A model generated the notes under the pieces. That model saw nothing but the letters and a program-made list of their open reading frames with translations, made no database searches and was not told the origin of the DNA. Positions 17,646 through 26,556 of a DNA stretch of 64,000 nucleotides are shown piece by piece. Source of the stretch: Holophagae bacterium. Lineage in GTDB: Bacteria > Acidobacteriota > Holophagae > Acanthopleuribacterales > Acanthopleuribacteraceae. Location of the stretch: assembly GCA_029263455.1 (NCBI GenBank), contig JAJCXM010000008.1, positions 895,966-959,965 of the forward strand, written 5' to 3'. How positions within the stretch are numbered: the stretch's first letter is position 1; each line of letters opens with the position of its first letter. Made by a program: the position numbers and the translations under genes.

Positions 17646-19979
17646 TCAAAACGTCCAGGTCATACCGAAAGTCGGTAGGATAGGTAGGAAGTCCGACGTG
17701 TCACGGTCCACTATCAACTCGCCATTGATGTCTTCATACACCTCGTAATCGTAACCCTTGATGTTTTCGCGGTTGAGCAGATTGTGTACATCCAAGTACC
17801 ATTCGAAGCCGCCTCTTTTGGTGGCCTTAGCGCGTTTAACCAGTCTCAGGTCAATGCGATGGTACGCCGGAAAGGCCTCACTATTGATTGGGCCCGTGAT
17901 CAGTAGGAATTCCGACGATGAACCTGCCGGTGCGTGCTCAACCCCGACTACCGGAGTCGTCCTCCAGCCGGTGTGGTAGCGCCAACTGACGTTTAAATGT
18001 AGTCGCTGTGTCCATTGGTAATTGAAGCTCAGGTTGGCGGCGTGTTTTTGGTCCCAACTGCGCAGGACCTTCGCGCCATCAATCTCGTCTTCGGCTTTAG
18101 AGTGTGTATAGTTGGCGATCCAACCCCAATTGTCGAATTCTTGACGGACCACCAAGTCCACGCCAGCTACTTCAGCGCGCTCGGCATTCACCAAGTAGCG
18201 GTCGTCAGATAATTCGGGAAAGGCTTCGAGCGCTTGGAACAAGTTTTCGTAACGGGGTCGCAAGTCGCGCAGTGCCTTATGAAACGCTTCAATACGGACG
18301 TTGGTGCGGCCGCTGAACGCGTGTTCGTATCCAAGTAGGCTATGTGTCGATCGCTCCGCGTTTTGAAAGGAGTTTACGCCGTCTTCAATCTGTAGTTCTT
18401 GAATGCGGCTGGCCTGATGGTATTCGCCCCACGCTGCGCGCCACACATGTCCTTGCTTGGTTGTGTATGCGGCATTTAAGCGTGGACTTACTTGGTTTTC
18501 GTCTGTCAGCGACTGACTGTCGTAACGAAGGCCCAGATCCATTACTAAGGACGAGCCCACTCGAACGCGATCGCTCATGTATGCGCTTAGCTCATGGCCA
18601 TCGGGATCCAGCTGCTCGTTCCTGGCGACCGAAGGCTGTGCGCCGAGCACCAAAATGTCATGCTGTGCGGTGGATCGATATTGGTAATCGGATGTCACGT
18701 TTTTGGCGTCCCAACCCCACGTGATGTAGTGGCTATTGTCAATATCTAAGGCCCAGTCTTGCTTGATCCCTAGATGTTGGTAGCTGCGCGTGTCATCTAC
18801 CAAAAAAGCGCTGTCATTGTCCGCGCTTTCCGCGTCCCGCCGATCTTTGAAATCGCTATAGTAAACAATCGTCTCGCTGCTAAGGTTCGCAAGCCAGACT
18901 GAACGCCAATTAGCCCACAAATAGGTATTGTCATAGTTGGTATCGGCGTTCACCTTTTCATCTTCGTCGTCGAATCGTAATTTGAGTTCGTCGCCCGCTA
19001 GCAAGAAGTCAAATGAGATGTTGTGTTGTGGGTGAATGACGTATCCAATTTTGCCAAAACTGTCCCAATAATTGATTGAGAGTTCTTCGTCCTCGTCTGC
19101 GCCGCCGCCAGTTAAATCCAACAAGATATCCAAGTAGCCACGCCGACCTGAGAATAGATAACTGCCCAGACCATGAGCAAAAACGCCTTGTGTCCGGAAA
19201 CTGGCATTGCTGAAACTTAAGCCAGCGGTGGATTTAGTGGACGTCGGCTGTAGGGTTGACATCTCCATAACGCCGCTGAGTGCATTACCGTGTTGGGCCC
19301 CATAACCGCCCGTGATGAGGTCAAGACCGCCGATGGTTTCCGGGTCAATAATACTGAAAACACCGCTGAAGTCCTTGAGATGGAAGGGATCGTGTAGTTC
19401 CATGCCATCCATGGTCACTACCAACTCCCGATACTCGCCACCGCGCACGCCAAAAGAAGCTGAGTAGTCTCCACTGGATGTTCCGGGAAGGTTACTTAGT
19501 GCGCGAAACAGATCGTCACCAAAGCGAGGGCTATTCTGGATTTCTTCGCGGGTGACACTATGAACAGTTTCTCCAGTTTCGCGGATAAATGAATAGTGGC
19601 TCGGGGAAACAACCATGTGTTCCAACAATTGCTGGGTGGGTTGGAGATCAATCGTGATAGGTTCGCTTCCAGGTCCATATTCGAATTCGACGGTTGCTGA
19701 CTGATAACCTGCAGCTTCAACGGCAATTGAATAATGTCCCGCCTCAAGGTTTTTTAGCGAAAACTTACCGCTCTTCTCAAGTTTCTTGCTGCCATCAGGG
19801 CCTTTAAGCTCAAGAAACACCAACGGCAATGCTGTTTGAGTTTGACTATCCATCACCGAGATTTGTAGATCAGTCGATTGTGCTGCCAATGTCTGTATGC
19901 TGGTAAAAATCAAAATGTGCAAAAAGAACAAGCCTCCGTTGCTTGCGAATCTTGTTCTGGTTCCATGTTGGTCAATCAT
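17646..19979 (-). CDS. TonB-dependent receptor with CarboxypepD_reg-like N-domain
   Basis: The 777-residue protein has a signal peptide (ending near LAAQ), a carboxypeptidase-regulatory-like beta-sandwich (about 38-112, KFSLKNLEAGHYSIAVEAAG), a plug domain (about 135-245, RFGDDLFRALSNLPGTSSGD and FGVRGGEYRELVVTMDGMEL) and a beta-barrel ending in the outer-membrane signature Phe (GMTWTF). It would take up a large substrate using TonB energy, but the substrate cannot be read. It is a diverged paralogue of the receptor at 20187-22754: both share the barrel block WHTGWRTT and the late motif YHRIDLRL / YHRMDVRI. It converges with the secreted gene at 16267. Confidence 0.9.
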   Translation of the reverse strand: MIDQHGTRTRFASNGGLFFLHILIFTSIQTLAAQSTDLQISVMDSQTQTALPLVFLELKGPDGSKKLEKSGKFSLKNLEAGHYSIAVEAAGYQSATVEFEYGPGSEPITIDLQPTQQLLEHMVVSPSHYSFIRETGETVHSVTREEIQNSPRFGDDLFRALSNLPGTSSGDYSASFGVRGGEYRELVVTMDGMELHDPFHLKDFSGVFSIIDPETIGGLDLITGGYGAQHGNALSGVMEMSTLQPTSTKSTAGLSFSNASFRTQGVFAHGLGSYLFSGRRGYLDILLDLTGGGADEDEELSINYWDSFGKIGYVIHPQHNISFDFLLAGDELKLRFDDEDEKVNADTNYDNTYLWANWRSVWLANLSSETIVYYSDFKDRRDAESADNDSAFLVDDTRSYQHLGIKQDWALDIDNSHYITWGWDAKNVTSDYQYRSTAQHDILVLGAQPSVARNEQLDPDGHELSAYMSDRVRVGSSLVMDLGLRYDSQSLTDENQVSPRLNAAYTTKQGHVWRAAWGEYHQASRIQELQIEDGVNSFQNAERSTHSLLGYEHAFSGRTNVRIEAFHKALRDLRPRYENLFQALEAFPELSDDRYLVNAERAEVAGVDLVVRQEFDNWGWIANYTHSKAEDEIDGAKVLRSWDQKHAANLSFNYQWTQRLHLNVSWRYHTGWRTTPVVGVEHAPAGSSSEFLLITGPINSEAFPAYHRIDLRLVKRAKATKRGGFEWYLDVHNLLNRENIKGYDYEVYEDINGELIVDRDTSDFLPILPTFGMTWTF

Positions 19980-20186
19980 GTAATTGAATCTCCTGTGTTT
20001 GGAAAGAGCGGGCAGGATAGTGACGAGCTAGTTTGCCCATTTGACATCAAAACGTTTGAATGACGATTTACCCCTATTAATTGTCTTCAACTTTCCTGGT
20101 AACTCGCTGGCTAACAAAGCCTCAGCGGCTGATCAAACGGGCAAATAGCGATTTGTCGACCCGAAGATTCTTACTGGCTTAGCGCC

Positions 20187-22754
20187 CTAAAAAATAAGTT
20201 TGAAACCCAATGACGGAGTGCGTTCGATCCATGTACTTCGGTCGAAAACCAAACGAAACTGACCGGACTCAATTGGGACAAGGTAGGGACTACCTGTTGA
20301 ACTTATGTTGGCCTTGTTATACGCGTTAATGATTTCGAGATAGACGGACAAAGACTTGCCTTTGCGCAGCTCAAATTGGCGCCGGATTCTTACGTCCATA
20401 CGGTGGTAGTCCGGGAATTTCTCGCCAAAATAGGGACCAACTACAGGATTAGCCTCAACGCTGCCATCAGGCTGGATGCTTTCCTGCACGTCGACGTCGG
20501 TTGTTCGCCAACCTGTGTGCCAGAACCAAGCCATTCCGGTGTGCCAACGCTGCCCTCGCCGATAATTGAGGGACAGCTTAAATGCGTGACGTTGGTCCCA
20601 GGGTAAGGGGATGATTTCTTGATCGACTTCGGCTTCGGCCGTCGAGTAAACGTAATTGGCCATCCATGAGAGATTGGTACCAGCTCTTTGGATCAGCAAT
20701 TCAATGCCACGACTATTTGTCTTCTCAAAGTCGAGACCGACACGATCAGGGAACAACTGGCCAGCCAAAGTGAAGCGGTTCACGAAGTTGAAATAGCGAG
20801 GGTATTGATGCGTGATTTCTTGTTGATAGATAGCAAGGCTAAGTCGTACTTCGTTATGCAAGAGCTGTTGGAAGCTGAAATCTATTTTTTCCGCGTGTTC
20901 GGCTTTGGTGTAATCAACCTCACCATCACCAATTTGCAGGTCGCCCAATTCTTGTGCTTGATGAAAAATGCCCCAGCCCATTTTCAATTCGCTGGTTGGA
21001 GTTGGGGAGAAAACGACGTGTGCTCTTGGACTCCACTGTGAGTCATTGGTATGAGATTGGCGATCGCTTCGCAAACCGAGCTCAGCCACAAAACGGCGGC
21101 TAAATCTAATGCGATCGGCCGCATAAAAACCAATTTCAGTGCTTGATGTTCTGTTTTCGTAGCTGATGCTGCTGTCAATGCTACCCAAAAAGGTTTGCCC
21201 ATTTCTTTGATGACGGTAGTCAATAGTTGCGTCAGCCTCGCGCCAACTAAAGCCCCATTTCAGAAAGTGAGTTGAGTTCAAGCTATATGACCAATCCTGA
21301 CGGAGCCGAATATTCGAAAATGAACGCTGGTCGGCGTATTCGTACTGGATAGAGTTGAAATTATCTTCCGTGTAGGTGTCAAACGAGTTGGCGCTAGTAC
21401 TGACAGTGGTTACGCTAGATAGGTCAGGTGTCCAAATTGACGCAAGTCGCAGCCAGGTCTGATAACTGCTTCCTTGCATGCTTATTTGCTCAAACTCGTC
21501 GCGGTTTCCTAAGAATCTTGGTTCGTGAATATCTAATTTGCTTTGCGTCCAGAGGTAGGCGGCCGTCAAAACATGGCCCGCAAATACATATTGGATTCTG
21601 CCCAGAACATCATCAAAATTGATATCGTTTGTAGAGCCGTTTTGATTGTCGTCAAAGCCAAAAATAATGTCCAAAAACCCGTGGCGCGCGGACAAAGAAT
21701 AGTTTCCTAGGTCATCGTCAAACGTGCCCTCAGTTCTGAATTTCATACTTAAGAAATTAGACTCAAATGTTGATCGTCGACCGACATCCGCTGAAGCAGT
21801 TTCGAACTTTAATGCACCGCCCATTTTGTTTCCGAACTCGACTGGGAAAACACCAGAAAGCAGCTCGATTTGTTTTAGTGAATCCGAATGGATTACGCTG
21901 AACAGGCCCAATTCTCCGGCCGAGAAGTGTAGTGGCGCACTCAATTCGATGCCGTCGATCATGACCAACACATCTTGACCGTCGCCGCCGCGAATACGCA
22001 CTTCCGAATAGATGTCCGATCCGCTGACGCCAGGTAGATTTTCGGGGAGTTTAAGGACGTCGCCGCGGAGGTTGGGCGTCTGAGCAATCTCTTCACGGCT
22101 CATTATTAGAGGCACGCCGGAGACACTGCCTAACAGCGCGTGGCGGTTGGTTGTGACCACAACGTTGGCAAGCGGAATTTCAAGCGCTGACACTGGCTGC
22201 CAATTAATCGTTAATCTGGTCACTGAATTCGGTTGGATTTCAACCGCCGTCCAGTCCATGGCTGGCTGTTGGAAAGGGGTCGCCCGTATGTAATAGAGTC
22301 CAGGCAACAATTCACCAAAAGCAAATGAACCGTTCATGTCGATCACTTGTCGATAGCGGTTCTGGCCTGGTTTTGAATCTGAGCTTTGGGCGAATTCGAT
22401 CAAAAACTTAAGGCTCGGTTTGTTGTTGTCTTGGACTACTCGTCCTTCGACCGAGCCGTTGACGTCCGATTGGCGTGCGATGACGTATTGATTACCAACT
22501 CGTTTCCATTCAAAAGGCGTTCCGTTAGTAATTTTGTTCAAGGCTTCTTCGGGCTGGCACGAGTCACACTTGGTAGTAATGTAAATGGACTCTTCCAGGC
22601 TGGCTGGGTACACAATAGGCATCTGGTATTTATCCACCAACAGGCTTAGCACGGTATTCATGTCTTTATTCACAAAATTGAAGCGCAAGGGCTGGGCTTG
22701 AACAGGGAGTAAACAAAGGGTTACTAGGAATGGCAAATAATTGAGTCGATGCAT
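20187..22754 (-). CDS. TonB-dependent receptor with secretin/TonB (STN) N-domain
   Basis: The 855-residue protein has a signal peptide (cleavage near VQAQP) and an STN domain at about 22-92 (NFVNKDMNTVLSLLVDKYQM to EWKRVGNQYVIARQ), containing a Cys-x2-Cys pair (CDSCQ). A regulatory-like beta domain follows, then a plug (LRGDVLKLPENLPGVSGSDI; VRIRGGDGQDVLVMIDGIEL) and a barrel ending in FKLIF. STN domains in FecA-type transducers contact a periplasmic anti-sigma factor. None is encoded beside this gene; the nearest sigma factor is at 7275. The two receptors are separated by 207 bases and probably descend from a duplication. Confidence 0.9.
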   Translation of the reverse strand: MHRLNYLPFLVTLCLLPVQAQPLRFNFVNKDMNTVLSLLVDKYQMPIVYPASLEESIYITTKCDSCQPEEALNKITNGTPFEWKRVGNQYVIARQSDVNGSVEGRVVQDNNKPSLKFLIEFAQSSDSKPGQNRYRQVIDMNGSFAFGELLPGLYYIRATPFQQPAMDWTAVEIQPNSVTRLTINWQPVSALEIPLANVVVTTNRHALLGSVSGVPLIMSREEIAQTPNLRGDVLKLPENLPGVSGSDIYSEVRIRGGDGQDVLVMIDGIELSAPLHFSAGELGLFSVIHSDSLKQIELLSGVFPVEFGNKMGGALKFETASADVGRRSTFESNFLSMKFRTEGTFDDDLGNYSLSARHGFLDIIFGFDDNQNGSTNDINFDDVLGRIQYVFAGHVLTAAYLWTQSKLDIHEPRFLGNRDEFEQISMQGSSYQTWLRLASIWTPDLSSVTTVSTSANSFDTYTEDNFNSIQYEYADQRSFSNIRLRQDWSYSLNSTHFLKWGFSWREADATIDYRHQRNGQTFLGSIDSSISYENRTSSTEIGFYAADRIRFSRRFVAELGLRSDRQSHTNDSQWSPRAHVVFSPTPTSELKMGWGIFHQAQELGDLQIGDGEVDYTKAEHAEKIDFSFQQLLHNEVRLSLAIYQQEITHQYPRYFNFVNRFTLAGQLFPDRVGLDFEKTNSRGIELLIQRAGTNLSWMANYVYSTAEAEVDQEIIPLPWDQRHAFKLSLNYRRGQRWHTGMAWFWHTGWRTTDVDVQESIQPDGSVEANPVVGPYFGEKFPDYHRMDVRIRRQFELRKGKSLSVYLEIINAYNKANISSTGSPYLVPIESGQFRLVFDRSTWIERTPSLGFKLIF

Positions 22755-22976
22755 GAAGCGTGTCCCCTCCGAGGAACAGTGTCATATCTTTTGAATCAAG
22801 TCGAGTGTAACCCTTTTGTTTTTCCGGATGTAATTACGAACGCAGGATTCAACCGCTATATCCTGTTTTATCAGGACACGTGGACTCAACGCGATTGACA
22901 CTAACCTCTTGGCTAGCTGCATTTACTAAGGATTATTGCTTTAAAGGACTCCAAATATTCGAGGCGGGCAGGGATG

Positions 22977-23597
22977 TCAACACACTTTTGGAGTAGAATT
23001 CCGGTCTCTTTGGCTGCGTCGGCCAACTGCGAGCACGACAGCCATCGAACCTTTTTTTGTCGACATGTGAAAGGATTCCCCGATACTGAGGCTGGCCAAT
23101 CCTGCCTCAGCAAATGCAGATTGAATGCGGTCGATAGGCATATCGTTTAACCAATCCCACTGGGTAAACAGGCCAGATGGCTTGAGAAGAGACGATAACG
23201 CTTGAAGTGTGGAAGGGTAGTCGGGTAAAAAGCCGCACACTGAAGAACATGTGATTAGATCGAATTTCCGAGATAATTGCGGGGTAGTAGTCTCACTAGC
23301 GGAATCGATTGAAGCAACCAGCGTGTCTATATTGGTGATTTTCTGATCTCTTATTTTACCGCGTAAGACGTCAATCATCGCTTCTGATGTGTCGATGGCC
23401 AAGACATGGGCACAATGCCGAGCCAGCTTTTCCGTCAGAAGCCCGGTGCCGCACCCAAAATCCAATACTTGGCATCGAGTAAGAGCAGGAATCCATGTCG
23501 ATGTCTTGTCTTGCAATGAGCTGAATACCCGCTCCGAATAGAGCTGAGTTTCATCGTTGTCCCACTCGTTGGCAAACGCGTCCCATTCGTTCTTCAT
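22977..23597 (-). CDS. Class I SAM-dependent methyltransferase
   Basis: The 206-residue protein has SAM motif I as VLDFGCGTGLLTEKLA (about residue 46-61), an acidic motif II (VLAIDTSEAMIDVL) and the post-motif FDLITCSSVCGFLPDY. The N-terminus (WDAFANEWDNDETQLYSERV) is typical of methyltransferases acting on small molecules or of UbiE-like proteins. The tail is rich in Lys and Arg. The ATG is far from neighbouring genes on the same strand, so it is probably transcribed alone. The substrate cannot be inferred. Confidence 0.85.
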   Translation of the reverse strand: MKNEWDAFANEWDNDETQLYSERVFSSLQDKTSTWIPALTRCQVLDFGCGTGLLTEKLARHCAHVLAIDTSEAMIDVLRGKIRDQKITNIDTLVASIDSASETTTPQLSRKFDLITCSSVCGFLPDYPSTLQALSSLLKPSGLFTQWDWLNDMPIDRIQSAFAEAGLASLSIGESFHMSTKKGSMAVVLAVGRRSQRDRNSTPKVC

Positions 23598-23765
23598 TGC
23601 GACAGAATAACACCCCTATCGAAGGGCCGACAGTCATCCGATTGGTCCAGGTTTATATGCAGGCTAGTGGCACGCAGTTTGAGGCGAACAGACCAAGGTC
23701 CTTTATTCGATTATCACGCTCGCGAACGCTTGGCGCATATTTTGGGTGCCTACAAGGTTGTTTTA

Positions 23766-24377
23766 CTAGAGTCCGAATCTAGCGTTAGATTTCACAAAAT
23801 GATTCTTGAGACCCTCTTGACTAAATGGCGTTGGCTCCTGGTCTTTGCCCGCCCAGCTGGTTCGGCCCGGGGCGAAGAAGTCGCCACCGTAGACGTGAAT
23901 GGCAGCCGTTAATCTTGGAGTGGGATTGACGACGGAGTGTATGGCATCATGGTCGAGCGAAGTAACTTCACCTGCACCATAGGATCCAGCTCCGACTGGC
24001 TCAATCGCCGATTCAGAGCGTTTCCAAAAAATATTGTCCTCACGTCCTTCATAAACGCCGATGCTGGCCCACATATTATGGTCGTGCGGCCGCAATACCA
24101 TCAGCGGGGCCCAAGTAATATTTAGGATGGTGAGTTCAGAAGTATTGTAAAGAACTCGAATTCCGCCCTTTGTGGGTTCGCCTAGCCTGTTGAGCAGATC
24201 TCTTGGGTCCGAGGTTAACCTTTTTAATGTCTCTTCGACGCTTTTTTGGCCTTCACTATAAGCCTGCTTTAGGGCCTCGATCATCGGAGTCACTTCGTCA
24301 TTGATTGAAGCAAAAACGCCTGGGGCAATCATGATGGCACCTGCTGTCGCTAGAAATTCACGTCGAGAAACAGTCAT
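23766..24377 (-). CDS. Tat-exported cupin/cysteine-dioxygenase-like metal protein
   Basis: The 203-residue protein starts with a twin-arginine leader (VSRREFLATAGAIMIAPGVF) and carries a double-stranded beta-helix core with RPHDHNMWASIGVYEGREDN. The His-x-His and later His (DHDAIHSVVNPTPRLTAAIH) would bind a metal, usually iron. The pattern matches the group of predicted metal-dependent double-stranded beta-helix enzymes related to cysteine and thiol dioxygenases. Members are normally cytoplasmic, so Tat export is notable and suggests that a metal-loaded, folded protein is sent to the periplasm. The reaction is unknown. Confidence 0.78.
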   Translation of the reverse strand: MTVSRREFLATAGAIMIAPGVFASINDEVTPMIEALKQAYSEGQKSVEETLKRLTSDPRDLLNRLGEPTKGGIRVLYNTSELTILNITWAPLMVLRPHDHNMWASIGVYEGREDNIFWKRSESAIEPVGAGSYGAGEVTSLDHDAIHSVVNPTPRLTAAIHVYGGDFFAPGRTSWAGKDQEPTPFSQEGLKNHFVKSNARFGL

Positions 24378-24581
24378 GTAACCCTCACTTAGTATTGAAG
24401 ATCTGGTGCTTCGAGAACACAGTTTGGTACACCAGTATTCCTACAAGATCATTATTTTGAAGTCTTAAGCGCCATTATACACCTCAACAATACCGCTATC
24501 ATTATCGGCATCAACAAGCGCAAACGCAATCAGCTGTCCATTAATGTTATGGTTTATGATCCTTAAGGTTCTCGGGAGCGA

Positions 24582-25742
24582 TTGATGAATTACAGGATCT
24601 ATTTCTGTGCCGCATTCTCTATAGTTTTACTAGTCAGTTGCAGCAATAACAGCGGTGAGAATCAACAAACATCGAATGGCATCATTACGTTTGGGCGGCA
24701 GGAGAAATTCCAACCTCCATCGTGGTCTGGCCCCTATTTAGTGGGTAGCACGGCCTTACATATGATTGATGCCAACCGTGGAGAACCACATACGGAAGAC
24801 CCCAACGATCAGCGAGAGCTCATGGTCCGTCTCTTTTATCCAACCGCTGGTTCCCCTGATGCGTCCCGACTAGCGGTTGTGACGGAGCGGCGCTGGGAAT
24901 TCTTGGGACGAGAGCAAGTGATCGACAACCACCGACTACGAAAATCTAATTATGAAGGCGTAACCTGGGATGTGCAATTAGATGTAAATCCGCTTAGTTT
25001 AGCCGTGCCAGCGCCCCTCCTTGTCTTTTCCCATGGCTATGGATTCTCAGCAGAACAGCACGTGATCATTGCTGCAGAGTTAGCGAGCCGAGGCTACGTG
25101 GTGGCATCAATTACCCATACCTACGGAGCCTATTTCTCTGAGTTCCCCGACGGGCGCGTGATAGGTTCCATTGATCTACCTCGTGACGATTTAGGCGCCG
25201 ATCTCATGCTCTGGTCTGATGACCAAGTATTCGTTTTGGATGAACTTAGTCATGAAAACAGCGATGAAGACGGATTGTTTTTTAGCACATTCGACCTTGA
25301 TCGAATTGGTGTGCTTGGACATTCATACGGTGGCGCAGCTGCTTTTCATTCCTGTGTGCAGGATCCACGTGTTGTTGCCGCCATTGACCTGGATGGCACG
25401 ATCTTTAACAGTGCCGGAAAATTCATCAGTCAACCTTTCATGTTGATGCAGAGCGGACCTGGCGACAGCTATGAGATATTTGAGCAGGTAGATAATCAAG
25501 GTTACGCAGTCGCTTTCGAGAATCGTATCAAGCACCACAGTTTCGCGGACTATGTGCTCTTTTGGGCTTGGGATTTTCCTGATCAACAGCCTTTTGGGCC
25601 TATGGAAAGTAAGCGCGCATTTGAATTGATCACCGATTGTATTGATCTATTCTTTGGCAAATGGTTCTTTGGTGACGAGGCCGCACTGCTTGATGACCCC
25701 AGCCAAACACCGGATGATCTACGTATTGAGAGATTCCCGTAG
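24582..25742 (+). CDS. PAF-acetylhydrolase-like lipoprotein (alpha/beta hydrolase)
   Basis: The 386-residue protein has a lipobox (IVLLVSC, Cys at about 20) and a catalytic domain of the platelet-activating-factor acetylhydrolase type. The oxyanion segment is PLLVFSHGYGFSAEQH, the nucleophile elbow DRIGVLGHSYGGAAAFH, the acid AAIDLDGTIF and the His within IKHHSFADYVLF, giving a complete Ser-Asp-His triad. It would hydrolyse short or oxidised acyl esters at the cell envelope. The gene stands alone between divergent and convergent neighbours. The start is an ATG after CGGGAGCG. Confidence 0.85.
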   Translation: MMNYRIYFCAAFSIVLLVSCSNNSGENQQTSNGIITFGRQEKFQPPSWSGPYLVGSTALHMIDANRGEPHTEDPNDQRELMVRLFYPTAGSPDASRLAVVTERRWEFLGREQVIDNHRLRKSNYEGVTWDVQLDVNPLSLAVPAPLLVFSHGYGFSAEQHVIIAAELASRGYVVASITHTYGAYFSEFPDGRVIGSIDLPRDDLGADLMLWSDDQVFVLDELSHENSDEDGLFFSTFDLDRIGVLGHSYGGAAAFHSCVQDPRVVAAIDLDGTIFNSAGKFISQPFMLMQSGPGDSYEIFEQVDNQGYAVAFENRIKHHSFADYVLFWAWDFPDQQPFGPMESKRAFELITDCIDLFFGKWFFGDEAALLDDPSQTPDDLRIERFP

Positions 25743-25856
25743 CCTTACTTGCGCAGCAACGCAAGGACCTACTGTTGACGGCTTATCCCATCCGTCCAAC
25801 TATCGTATAGCGAGATTGTCTTTGTTCAAGGCATAAGAGCGAGTTTGACGATGTAT

Positions 25857-26285
25857 CTATTCATCCACCGCTTGCCATAACACTTTGGTGATCATCCAAC
25901 GATCGTCATATTTCGCCAAGAGCAAGTAGTCAATTCCCCAATAAAGTGTCAACTTAACGCAAGCGATCTTGTCTTGAACATCTAAAATTTCAACCTTTTT
26001 TGCTGCGTCCTTTGGTGCCTTCCACTTTGGGTCATTTGCCACGTCACGCGCGTAATCCAAGGCACGCTCGTAGGACATCTTATGTTCTTTGGATCCTTTA
26101 CTCTTGGAGCCAAATCCCAATTTAGATAATTCCGGATGAATACTCCGCTCTATTTTGGTGATATCTCCCTCATAAAATCCTTCAATGTAGTCCAGAGCCG
26201 CACGTTCTATATTGGCTCGGTCCTGACTTAGTGAATTTGTACAAAGACAAAAGATCAGCGGAGTTATTAATATCGTTTTTATCAT
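25857..26285 (-). CDS. Exported NTF2-like protein (lumazine-binding-2 type)
   Basis: The 142-residue protein has a signal peptide (TPLIFCLCTNSLSQ) and then a compact NTF2-like fold: ALDYIEGFYEGDITKIERSI at the start and DYLLLAKYDDRWMITKVLWQ at the end are the hallmarks of the putative lumazine-binding family. These proteins form small pockets but mostly have no proven function. The gene converges with the PAF-acetylhydrolase-like gene. ATG start. Confidence 0.78.
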   Translation of the reverse strand: MIKTILITPLIFCLCTNSLSQDRANIERAALDYIEGFYEGDITKIERSIHPELSKLGFGSKSKGSKEHKMSYERALDYARDVANDPKWKAPKDAAKKVEILDVQDKIACVKLTLYWGIDYLLLAKYDDRWMITKVLWQAVDE

Positions 26286-26556
26286 GACTCAAAATCCTTA
26301 GTTATTGTTGTAATTCAGCGAGACGATTGGTCGGCGCAGCATATGCTGGATGGACCTATAATAATAGATCCGAATGGAATCATTGAATAATTAATTGGGT
26401 CACGTGAAACGTTGTTTCCCTTCCAACTTTGGGATTCACTCTTAATCGTTTCGACTCTCAAGTGGGTCCTTATTGTAAGAGACACAAGCTTTCAACGGTT
26501 GGCTAACGGATTCGTGGTAGAAGAGAACATAGCGCTGTCGGCTTACCGCCATCACA

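Noticed and set aside
22855..22880. Hairpin TCCTG...CAGGA as a terminator
   Set aside because: The stem is only five pairs and no clear U-run follows on the relevant strand.
23597..23912. Plus-strand frames between the methyltransferase and cupin genes
   Set aside because: They overlap the cupin gene antisense and have no recognisable product.
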